Assembly (NCBI RefSeq): GCF_024166365.1
Contig: NC_064820.1
Span: 144,046,001 to 144,110,000, forward strand
Direction of reading: 5' to 3'
Origin: Elephas maximus indicus
Lineage: Eukaryota > Chordata > Mammalia > Proboscidea > Elephantidae
DNA: 64,000 nt
The notes under the pieces were generated by a model, which saw only the letters and a list, made by a program, of their open reading frames with translations, did not search any database and was not told the DNA's origin. A program made the translations under genes and the position numbers. Below are positions 12,039 to 21,330 of this stretch, piece after piece (position 1 is the stretch's first letter; every line of letters begins with the position of its first letter).

Positions 12039-13194
12039 AACATATTTAAAAACCTAGAGGAAATGGACAAATTTCTAGAAACACACTACCTACCTAAACT
12101 AACACAAACCAAGGTAGAAAAATGAAACAAACCTATAACAAAAGAAGAGACTGAAGAGCTAATACAAAAAAAAGTCTCAACAAAAAAAAAAAGCCCTGGC
12201 CCTGACTGGCTTTACTGGAGAATTCTACCAAACTTTCAGAGAAGAGTTAACATCAGTACTACTAACGGTATTTCAAAGCATAGAAAAGGATGGCATACTC
12301 CCGAATTTATTCTATGAAGCCAGCATAACCCTGATACCAAAACCAGGTAAAGAAACCACAAAAAAAAAAAGAACATAGAAAATTACAGACCAATACCCCT
12401 CATGAACATAGACACGAAAATCCTCAACAAAATTCTAGCCAATAGAATTCAACAATATATCAAAAAAAAAAAAAAAAAATTCATCATTACCAAATGGGAT
12501 TCATACCAGGTAGGCAGGGATCCTTCAACATTAGAAAAACAATCAATGTAATCCATCATATAAATAAAAGACAAGAACCACATGATCTTACCAATTGATG
12601 CAGAAAAGGCATTTGACAAAGTTCAACACCAATTCATGATAATAAAAAGTCTCAGCAAAATAGGAGTAGAAGAGAAATTCCTCAACAAATAAAGCGCATT
12701 TATACAAAGCCAACAGCCAACATCATCCTAAATGGAGAGAGTCTGAAAGGATTCCCCTTGAGATTGGGAACCAGACAAGGATGCCCTTTATCACCACTCA
12801 GCATTATTCAACATTGTGCTGGAGGTCCTAGCCAGAGCAATCACACTAGAAAAAGAAATAAAAGCGCATCCAAATTGGTAAGGAAGAAGTACAAGTATCC
12901 CTATTTGCAGATGATATGATCTTATACACAGAAAACCCCAAAGAATCCTCAAGAAAACTACTGGAACTAATAGAAGATTTTAGCAGAGGATCAGGATACA
13001 AGATAAACATACAAAAATCAGTTGGATTCTTCTACACCAACAAAGAGAACTTCGAAGAGGAAATCATTAAATCAATACCATTTATAATAGCCCCCAAGAA
13101 GATAAAATACTTAGGAATAAACCTAACCAGAGATGTGAAAGACCTATACAAAGAAAACTACAAGATGCTACTACAAGAAACCAAAAGAGACCTA

Positions 13195-13362
13195 AAGCCA
13201 AACCAAACCCGTTGCCGTCGAGTCGATTCTGACTCATAGCAACCCTATAGGACACAGTAGAACTGTCCCATATAGTTTCCAAGGAGTGCTTGGTGGATTC
13301 AAAATGCCGACCTTTTGGTTAGCAGCCGTAACTCTTAATCACTATGCCACCAGGCTTTCCTA
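13195..13362 (-). mobile_element. AfroSINE in older L1
   Basis: The reverse-complement tail 'cgttgccgtcgagtcgattc' at the left and head 'atgccaccaggc' at the right give a full-length element of about 168 bp on the - strand. It interrupts the ORF2 remnant of the older L1. Confidence 0.9.
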
Positions 13363-14275
13363 CATAAGTGGAAAAACATACCATGTTCATGGATAGGAAG
13401 ACTCAACATTGTGAAAAAGTCAATTCTACCCAAAGTGATCTACAGATACAACACAATCCCGATCCAAATTCCAATGACATTTTTTAATGAGATGGAGAAA
13501 CAAATCACCAACTTCATATGGAAAGGGAAGAGGCCTCAGATAAGGAAAGCATTACTGAAGAAGCACAAAGTGGGAAGCCTCACACTGCCTGATTTTATAA
13601 ACTATTATACCACCATGGTAGTCAAAATAGCCTGGTACTGGTACAATAATGGATACACAGACCAATGGAACAGAATTCAGAAGCCAGATGTAAATTCATC
13701 TACCTATGAGCAGTTGATATTTGACAAAGGCCCTAAGTTCATTAAATGGGGAAAAGACAGTCTCTTTAACAAATGGTGCTGGTATAACTACATATCCATC
13801 TGCAAAAGAATGAAACGAGCTGTACCTCACACCATGTACAAAAACTAACTCGAAATGGATCTAAGACCTAAATATAAAATCCAAAATGATAAAGATCATT
13901 GAAGAAAAAATAGGGACAATGCTAGAAGCCCTAATACATGGGATAAATAGAATACAAACCATAACTAACAATGCACAAACACCAGAAGAAAAACTAGATA
14001 ACTGGGAGCTCCTAAAAATCAAACGCTTAAGTTCATCAAAAAAAAAAAAAACCAAAATAGTAAAAAGATAACGTACAGACTGGGAAAAAATTTTTGGCTA
14101 CGACATATCCAATAAGGGTCTAATCTCTAAAATCTACAAGATACTGCAACACCTCAACAGCAAGACAAATAACTCCATTAAAAAATGGGCAAAGGATATG
14201 AACAGACACTTTACCAAAGATGACATTCAAGTGGCTAACAGATACGTGAGGAAATGCTGAAGATCATTAGCCATT

Positions 14276-14424
14276 CCAAAAACCCACTGCCATCGATTTG
14301 ATTTCAACTTACAGACACCCCATAAGACAGAGCAGAACTACCCCATACAATTTGCAAGGAGTGCCTGGTGATTTGAACTGCTGACCTTTTGGCTAGCATC
14401 CACAGTACTTAACTACTACACCAA
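14276..14424 (-). mobile_element. AfroSINE in older L1, with target duplication
   Basis: A reverse-oriented SINE flanked by the 10-bp duplication ATTAGCCATT (14266-14275 and 14425-14434). It splits the ORF2 C-terminal region of the older L1. Confidence 0.9.
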
Positions 14425-15893
14425 ATTAGCCATTAGAAAAATGCAAATCAAAACTACGAATCACCCCAACAAGGCTGACACTAATCCAAAAAACACAAAA
14501 TAATAAATGTTGGAGAGGTTGTGGAGAGACTGGAATACTTATGCACTGCTGGTGGGAATGTAAAATGGTAAAGTCCCTTTGGAAATCAGTTTGGCTCTTC
14601 CTTTAAAAGCTAGAAATAGAAGTTCCATACAATCCAGCAATTCTACTCCTTGGAATATATCCTAGAGAAAGAAGAGCCAACACACGAATAGACATACGCA
14701 TATCCACTTTCATTGCAGCACTGCTCACAATAGCAAAAAGATGGAAACAACCTAGGTGCCCATCAACAAATTATGGTACATACACATAATGGAATACTAC
14801 ACAACGATAAAGATCAATGATGAATCTGTGATACATCTCACAACATGGATGAATCTGGAGGGCACTATGCTGAGAGAAATTAGTCTCAAAAGGACAGATA
14901 TTGTATGAGACCACTATTACAAGAACTCAGGAAAAGGTTTAAAAGCAGAAGGAAACATTCTTTGATGGTTAACAGGGTGGGGAGGGAGGGAGAGGGGAAT
15001 TCATTAGATAGTAGACAAGAATCATCTTAGGTGAAGGGAAGGACAACACACAATACAGGGGAAGTCAGCACAACTGGACTAAAGTAAAAACTAAGAAGTT
15101 TCCCGAACACAACCAAACATTCTGAGGGTCAGAGTAGTTGGGGCTGGGGTCTGGGGACCACGGTTTTGGGGGATATCTAGCTCAATTGGTGAACAAAGTT
15201 TATTAAGAAAATGTTCTGCATCCCACTTTGGTGAGTAGCATCTGGAGCCACCTAAGATGCATCAATTTGTCTCAAACCACTTGGCGCAAAGGATAATTAA
15301 GACCACCAAAGACACAAGGAAAATATTAGCCCAAGAGACAAAAGGGCCACATAAACCAGAGACTCCATTAGCCTGAGACCAGGAGAACTAGATGGTGTCT
15401 GGTTACCACCAAGGACTACTCTGACAGGGAACACAAAAGAGAGTTCACGACAGAGCAGGAGAAAAGTGTGGAGCAGAACGCAAATTCGCGTAAAAAGACC
15501 AGACTTTGTGGTCTGACTGAGACTGGAGGAACCTCTGAAGCCATGGCCCCTGGACACTCTGTTAACCCAGAACTAAAACCGTTCCCAAAGCCCACTCTTC
15601 AGACAAAGACTAGACTGGGTTATAAAACATAAAACAATACTCATGAACAGTGTGCTTCTCAGTTCAATCAGATCCACGAGACCAAATGGGCAGCTCCCCT
15701 CCGTAGGCAGGATAAGAAGGCAGGAAGGGACAGGAACTGATTGCATGGACACGAAAAGCCCAGAAAAGGGGCAGTGTGCTGTCACACTGTAGGGATTGCA
15801 ACTAATGTCACATAACAATATGTGTATAAATTTTTGTGTGAGAAATTAACTTGAGCTGTAAACTTTAACCTAAAGCACAATTAAAAAAAAAAA

Positions 15894-16450
15894 GTGTCTG
15901 TGGTGGATTTGTATTGTGATAATTCAGCTAAGATGGAACTTCTGTTTCCTAGAATTCTGTCCCTTACATAGTCGGGGATTAGTAAACCACAAGAGTTTTT
16001 GAAAGGCAGAAGTGATATAGTAGCAGTGATGTTCCTTTTTATGCTTGATGCTTTTCTGACACCAGACCAGGTACATGAAGACAGCCAGCTTTTCCTGCAG
16101 ATCACCCTTCACTGAAGTTGGAGGCTTGGAGGCAGTGAGAAATGAATGTGGGCTACAGCCCATCCTCGCAGGTTTCAGTTCTCTTTCTTCTCCTACTTCA
16201 TGTCCATCTTTCCTTCTTGACCGCCTTATGTGCAGACTTCAGGGTCTAGCACCAGACACAGAAGCAAGAGCCTCCCATAGACTATTTAACCAGCTACTAC
16301 AATTAGTAAAGTCAAACTGCTATAGCCAACTCCTTATTTATATATATACAAACAAAAACTATATATACACATGCACAGACACACATATGTATTTATAAAT
16401 GTGTGTGTGTATATATATATACATATATATCTTTTCCTCCCAGTGGTTCT
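15894..16450. repeat. Gene-free stretch with AT/TG simple repeats
   Basis: No gene is seen. From about 16336 to 16432 the sequence is a run of alternating (TA)n, (CA)n and (TG)n dinucleotides, ending in 'atatatatatacatatatat'. Confidence 0.7.
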
Positions 16451-16895
16451 GCTTCTCTGATGGAATCCTGACTGATAAAATGTCTTTGCAGCACCTCACA
16501 TCAAGAAGGGAAATCTATTTCCCCACTCCTTGAATCTGGGCTGGCCTTGTGACTTCCTTTGCCTTAGAGAATGAAGCACAAATGATAGGGTCTAGTTCTG
16601 AGCCTAGACCTCAAGAGAGCTTGCATGGGAACAAGCCAAAACAGCCTGTTGGAGGATGAGAAACTACTACATGGAAGAGATTCCAGTTGTCCCAACCAAG
16701 GCTACCCTAGACCAACTTATTGCTAGCACTCCCACCAAAATATGAGAAAGCCAAGATCAGCAAAGTTGCCTGCTCAACACACAGCTGACCACAGCTGAGG
16801 CCAGAACCACCCAGCTGACCTATAAATGCACATTGTTTTCAGCTACACATTTTAATTAATTTTTTCCCACAATAGTGGCTAACTGACACACCCAG
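16451..16895 (+). mobile_element. Degenerate MLT1/MaLR-like LTR
   Basis: The order 'gggctggccttgtgacttcc', 'ttgccttagagaatgaagc', then a final part ending 'agtggctaactgaca' resembles old MLT1-type LTRs on the + strand. It is diverged and the ends are uncertain. Confidence 0.5.
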
Positions 16896-17547
16896 CATAC
16901 TAATATTTTTCTTTTGTGAAATATAACATACCTACAGAAAAATACATAAAACATATATACAGTTGGACAAGTAATTATGAAGTGCTGAACACCCATGTAA
17001 CTACCACCTAGGTCATTAGCAGCACCTCAAAAGCTCCTACTTTCTCTACCCTATGTGGCTTCTCATTTATTACCCCATCTTTCCCCATGATCCTGACTTT
17101 TGAGACAACCATCCCCTTGCTTTTTTGTATAGCTTCACTACATACTACGCAAAACAGCATTGCTTAGTTTTGCCTATTGCCAGCCTTTTTATTCTGTATG
17201 ACTTTTTTGTCTAGGTTCTTTTGCTCAGCATTATGTTTGAGAGGTTCCCTCATGTTGCAACTATACTCTGTTCATTTTCATTGCTATGTTAGGCCTTGTT
17301 TTATAAATATACCCAAATTTGTGGGTATTTGGGGAATTTCCAGTTTGGGACGATTACTAAACTTTAAGTATTCTTGTATATTGGTGCATGAATTTCCCTG
17401 AAGCAGTAGCTCTCAATTTTTTCTGGTCTCAGAATCACAAAAATTAAATTAAAAAAAAAAAAAAAGTAAAAGAAAATTTATTGAATCCTGAGACTTTTAA
17501 AAATGTTTATAAAGTAATTCATTTAAAATAATAAATCCATTACCTGT

Positions 17548-18021
17548 TGTATTAGTTTCCTGAGACAGCCATAACCAATTACCACAAACTGGGTGGCTTA
17601 AAACCACTGAAATTTATTTTCTAACAATTCTGGAGGCCAGAAGTCCAAAATCAAGGTGTTGGCTGGGTTGGCTCCTTCTGGAGGCTTCGGGGCAGAATCT
17701 GTTCCGTGCCTCTCTCCAAGCTTCTGGTGGCTGCAGGCAATCCTTGACTTGCAGATGCAGCACTCCAATCTCTGCCTCTGTCTTCACAGGGCCTTCCCCT
17801 CTTTGTGTTCTGTCCGTGTGTCCCACTCATCTCTCTTGTTTCTCTTATAAGGACATCAGTCATTGGCTTTATGGCTCGCCCTCAGTCCAGGATAATCTCA
17901 TCCTGAGATTCTTAACTTAGTTACATCTACAAACTCTATCTCCAAATAGGGTCACATTCATAGGCATCAGCACTTAGGAGTTGGACATATCTTTTTGGAA
18001 GACCCAAGTCAACTCGATACA
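17548..18021 (-). mobile_element. MLT1-like solo LTR
   Basis: The left end 'tgtattagtttcctgagaca', then 'gtggcttaaaaccactgaaa' and 'ctggaggccagaagtcc', is the reverse complement of the MLT1/MaLR LTR 3' end. The element ends near 'aactcgataca'. The flanks CCTGT (17543-17547) and CATGT (18022-18026) match at four of five positions, fitting an old 5-bp duplication. It is more diverged than the LTRs at 2569 and 40200. Confidence 0.75.
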
Positions 18022-18324
18022 CATGTTAATATAAATTAACCCATTTTTGTGAAAAATAACTATATTTTCCAAATAAAAATTCGGTGAGAAGAGTGGCATT
18101 GTTTCACACTTTTATAAATCCCTTTAACGTATGTTTTCTTAGAAAAGCTGATTCTCATCTACTTTTACACCCAACCCCTTATGTTATTTTGGTTGAAATA
18201 TATGATGGAAATCCAGCCTCAGACAGATACATCACAGATCTCTGAAAAGTTTTTAAACCCCTAGCAGTCTTTGGGCAACAATTTGAAAACTACTGCTCCA
18301 AAGTATATATATAAAATTAGTCCC

Positions 18325-18510
18325 TGGGTGTCACAGTTCATGCTAGACTACTAACTCTAAGGTTAGTGGTTAGAAGACATCCCAAGGGGCCGGGAAGAAA
18401 GGCCTGGCAATCTGCTTTCAAAAGATCACAGACTTGTAAACTTTAGAGAGAACTTTGAAACACACCAGGTTGCCGGGAATCGACCAGATGGCAACGGGTT
18501 TTTGTTTTTT
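18325..18510 (+). mobile_element. AfroSINE, diverged
   Basis: Head 'agtccctgggtgtcacagtt' and tail 'cgaccagatggcaacgggtt' mark a + strand SINE with a body variant ('ggcctggcaatctgctttca') that several other copies share. Confidence 0.75.
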
Positions 18511-18534
18511 AATTCTAAAGCAGAATTTCCAGGA

Positions 18535-18640
18535 GCAACAATTGTAAGGATGATGCAGGACTGGGCAATGTTTCATTCTGCTGTGCATAGGGTCTCTATG
18601 AGTTGGAACTGACCACATGGCACCTAACAACAACAACACA
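18535..18640 (+). mobile_element. RTE LINE 3'-end fragment
   Basis: The stretch 'caggactgggcaatgtttca' to 'cacctaacaacaacaaca' is the terminal 100 bp of the RTE element seen in longer copies at 39333 and 53383, here in + orientation. Confidence 0.75.
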
Positions 18641-18661
18641 TCTAGCTCTCTACATAGATAC

Positions 18662-18829
18662 GGAGCCCCTGGTGGTGCAGTGGTTAAGAGCTCAGCTACT
18701 AACCGAAGGGCTGGCAGTTCGAGTCCACCAGCTGCTCCCTGAAAACCCTATGGGGGCAGTTCTACCATGCTATAGGGTCGCTATGAATCAGAATTGACTC
18801 AGTGGTAACAGGTTTTTATTTTTGGTTTA
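18662..18829 (+). mobile_element. AfroSINE with target duplication
   Basis: A well-preserved + strand SINE, from 'ggagcccctggtggtgcagt' to the tail 'gtggtaacaggtttt'. It is flanked by TACATAGATAC (18651-18661) and TACATAAATAC (18830-18840). The head has A-box-like and B-box-like (ggcagttcgagtcc) segments of a tRNA-derived RNA polymerase III promoter. Confidence 0.9.
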
Positions 18830-19039
18830 TACATAAATACAGATTTATGTCTTTAACTTTAGTAGATAATGCCACATTGTTTTCCAAAGCAGTTATACCG
18901 ATTTACACTGCCACCAACAATGTCTGTGGGATTTTGCTGCTCTATATGCTGGCGAATATTTGCTATTGCTACACTTTAAAAATTTTGCCTATCTGGTGGT
19001 GTGTAATGAATTGCATTGTGGTTTTAATCTTTTTTTTTT

Positions 19040-19165
19040 TCATTGCCATTGTATGTATGAAGAAACTGAGGTTTAGAAAAGCAACGTTATTTGCCTAAAG
19101 TCACGGAACTACCAAGTTAGAAACAGAACTCAGGTTTTCTCTTTCAAATCTAGTTTGCTTTCCAC
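19040..19165 (-). repeat. MIR-type SINE fragment
   Basis: 'gaagaaactgaggtttagaa' followed by 'tgcctaaagtcac' and an old tail match the reverse complement of the MIR core. Confidence 0.6.
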
Positions 19166-19242
19166 TCACCCACACAAATAATGCTTCTGTTTCCGGCCCA
19201 GTTTTCAAGAAGGCTCAGTCTCCCATAATTCTCTTCTCTCCT

Positions 19243-19395
19243 CTGTGCTGATTAAGAGCTCAGGCTTGCTAATCAAAAGGTTGGCAGTTTGAATCCACCA
19301 GCCGCTCCTTGGAAACTCTACTGGGCAGTTAGTTCTACCCTGTCTTACAGAGTCGTTATGAGTCGGAATCGATCGCAGGCAATCGGTTGTTTCCT
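19243..19395 (+). mobile_element. AfroSINE (5' end trimmed)
   Basis: 'tgattaagagctcaggcttg' then 'ggcagtttgaatccaccagc' and 'gttatgagtcggaatcgatc' identify a + strand copy lacking the first few bases. Confidence 0.85.
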
Positions 19396-19439
19396 GTGTC
19401 ACTGAGGACTCCGGCCTCAAGTCGTCTTCATTTCTTTCC

Positions 19440-19640
19440 CCAGCGCCGGAGGCTTTACGCGCCCCAGGCCGCTAGGGGTCCGCTGAACAGCCCGGCAACT
19501 CCTGCCGGCCCTGTCACGCAACACATCCGCACGCAGGCGCACGCATGCCCGCATTCGCGCCCAGGCAGCTCGGGGTCGGGACAGCCCCGCATGACCTCCC
19601 TGCCGCCCGCCTCAACACCGCAGGTTTCCCTGCTTCGTTC
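19440..19640. promoter_or_regulatory. Small CpG-rich cluster upstream of TMED7
   Basis: A 200-bp GC- and CpG-dense stretch (for example 'ggctttacgcgcccc' and 'ggcgcacgcatgc' at 19536-19548, an NRF1-like motif) stands out between AT-rich repeats, about 1.5 kb before the TMED7 start codon. It could be a minor upstream promoter or an enhancer-like CpG cluster. No conserved reading frame is visible. Confidence 0.4.
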
Positions 19641-19828
19641 CTGCCCGTTTACCTCTACTTCCTTCTCATAAAACCTGTACTCACCTTCTGCTGCCCATCT
19701 TAAGGTGCAGAGCCACACTGTGGTCATTTATAAAGAAGAAATGATAGTGCCTAATTCATGCTTATATGCATGAGAAAATGTACCATGTACTGTAAAAAAA
19801 ATCAACACCTGTTAGCTATAATTACACA

Positions 19829-19980
19829 CCACTCTGGTGGCGCAGTGGTTAAGAGCTCTGTGGGTGGCAGTTCAGAATCCACTGGGCGCTTCTTGGAAAC
19901 CTTATGAACCAGTTCTCTGTTCTATACTGCCACTATAAGTCGGAATCAACTGGATGCCCATCGAGTTTTTTTTTGGTTAT
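19829..19980 (+). mobile_element. AfroSINE, internally deleted
   Basis: 'tctggtggcgcagtggttaa' to 'agtcggaatcaactggatgc' marks a + strand copy with a short deletion in the B-box part of the head. Confidence 0.85.
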
Positions 19981-20009
19981 TTATCAAGCACTCCAACACA
20001 TACCAGCGG

Positions 20010-20200
20010 TGTGATCACTGGCTAATTCATTTCTAGGTTTCCCCTTCCATAAAATAGGCATAATACCTACCTTATTTTTTTTATAGAGTTGTTCGAGGGA
20101 TCGAATGAAATAACATGTGAAGCGCTTAGCACAGTGCCTAGTGATAAGCAGTGCTCACTGGATGTTTATTTTTACTTAACAAAAGTTTATCTGGTGCGCA
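20010..20200 (+). repeat. MIR SINE (old)
   Basis: The 3' half of a MIR on the + strand: 'cataaaataggcataatacc', 'agagttgttcgagggatc', 'gcgcttagcacagtgcctag'. Confidence 0.8.
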
Positions 20201-20224
20201 TGATGTGCCAACTACTCTTTTAGG

Positions 20225-20395
20225 TGCTTTTTCCAAATACTGAAACCTCATAATCCTCCTCTGAGGTAGCTACTATTATCCTCACTTTACAGATGTAAAG
20301 AAAAAGAGGCAGAGAAATTAAGCAATTGACGCAAGGTCCCGCAGCTAGAAAGTGGCGAAGGAGGGATTAGAAATCCTGCAGTCCCAGAATTAGCG
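20225..20395 (-). repeat. MIR SINE (old), opposite strand
   Basis: 'tcctctgaggtagctactat', 'ctcactttacagatgtaaag' and 'gcagctagaaagtggc' are the reverse complement of MIR. With the preceding MIR it forms an old head-to-head or tail-to-tail pair. Confidence 0.8.
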
Positions 20396-20559
20396 CTCCC
20401 TGATAAATTGTTTCTCCCGAATACTGAGTTCCAAATATTGAGAAAACTCCGCAAACTGCAAAGCGCTCTACCGCTAGTAATTAGTCCCTTAGGGCAAAAT
20501 AAACTCTTCTTTGCTCTCTTGTAGCTTCCCCAGAGCTCAGCTCTTCAGAGACAAAAGCC

Positions 20560-21330
20560 GACTCTCCTTCTCTCGCTGACGATGCGGTTCCTACCGGCGC
20601 TGGCCCCAGGGCTACACTAGCAGGCCACGCCCCTTCCGTGGGCCCGCCTCCCCGCCCTGCTACTGCACGCTGTGCCACGCTAACCACGCTGGCCCCGCCC
20701 CTTGTCCGCGGCTGCAGAGGAGGCAGAGCCGACGCCTCGCGGACTTCCACGTACACACTCCAACGCCTCTCCACCCTTTGGAGAGCACATCCGGGTCGCT
20801 AAAGCAGGTGCCTCAGGCCCCGCCCCTTTTCCCGAAGCATTCATCTTGTCTTCCGGCCATCGCAGGCCTTTTCCGGTTGGTTTCTTCCGGCTTTATCTCC
20901 GCGCCTTTAAGTCGCTCCCGGGCTGCGACCCCAGGCCCTCAACGCCCTTCACCCGGTCCCAGCCGCTCGCTCCTCATCCTGAATCTCCCCGAGACTCGGA
21001 GCGGCTCTGCCGGTTCTGCTGTGCGTTTTCTCCGGGAGGCCCGGGCTGAGGCCTGCAGCGCGCAGTGACTGCCGCGCGTACCTGACCCCGCGTCTCCACG
21101 CAGCTTCGTTGAGTCCGCTGCCGCCGCCGCCTCGGGATGCCGCGGTCTGGGTCTGCGCAGCGCTGGGCAGCCTCCGCGGGCCTCTGGGGCTGCAGGCTGC
21201 TAGCTTTGCTGCTGCTGGTGCCGGGGCTCGGCAACGCCTCTGAGATCACCTTCGAGCTGCCGGATAATGCCAAGCAGTGCTTCTACGAGGACATCACACT
21301 GGGCACTAAGTGCACCCTCGAGTTCCAGGT
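20560..21330 (+). promoter_or_regulatory. TMED7: CpG-island promoter of TMED7
   Basis: A dense CpG island begins about 0.6 kb upstream of the TMED7 start codon and ends at the first splice donor. It contains GC boxes (ccccgcccc at 20693-20701, gccccgcccc at 20817-20826). It also has three ETS-type motifs within 41 bases (CTTCCGG at 20850-20856, TTCCGG at 20871-20876, CTTCCGG at 20884-20890). No TATA box is evident. This is the usual layout of a housekeeping secretory-pathway promoter. The transcription start is not directly visible but is probably between about 20900 and 21050. Confidence 0.8.
21137..21328 (+). CDS. TMED7: TMED7 coding exon 1
   Basis: Encodes residues 1-64: the signal peptide and the first GOLD-domain strands ([20 protein letters not shown]). 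It ends with CAG followed by the donor GTACCA at 21329. The open frame runs on into the intron to 21544, but the family alignment stops at the splice site (EFQ then VITGG in exon 2). Confidence 0.95.

Larger units (their letters stand above)
3830..15893 (+). mobile_element. Older 5'-truncated L1, split by a later L1 insertion
   Basis: A 5'-truncated L1 on the + strand. It begins inside ORF2 at about 3830 (DKPLAKLTKEKQERKK), is interrupted at 3988, and resumes at 12039 with the next ORF2 residues (KNLEEMDKFLETHYLPKL). It then runs through the reverse-transcriptase box ([16 protein letters not shown] near 12903-12950), the C-terminal region, a 3' UTR and an A-tail ending at about 15893. Numerous stops and frameshifts make it inactive. 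It carries two reverse-oriented SINEs (13195-13362 and 14276-14424). Removing the 8-kb insertion leaves the reading frame continuous across the joint, which shows that the two halves belong together. Confidence 0.9.
16896..19035 (-). mobile_element. Old L1 fragment, interrupted
   Basis: Sequence at 16900-17420 and again at 18835-19030 looks like the 3' part of an ancient mammalian L1 on the - strand, for example 'tccaaagcagttataccgat', which sits in the usual ORF2 C-terminal stretch. The element is interrupted by an LTR (17548-18021), a SINE, an RTE tail and a second SINE. No reading frame survives. Confidence 0.5.

Noticed and set aside
16336-16432. CRISPR-like or regulatory array
   Set aside because: It is a dinucleotide microsatellite. 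No spaced direct repeats occur, and the genome is mammalian.
18662-18735. tRNA gene suggested by A- and B-box-like motifs
   Set aside because: This is a SINE head repeated in about twenty copies with a non-tRNA body.
1-20500. CDO1 exons expected upstream of TMED7 by mammalian gene order
   Set aside because: No cupin-type sequence is visible. In other mammals the two genes are far apart, so absence is expected.
20481-20774. 97-codon - strand frame upstream of TMED7, possible divergent gene
   Set aside because: It is GC-driven, with no conserved motif, and it overlaps the promoter.
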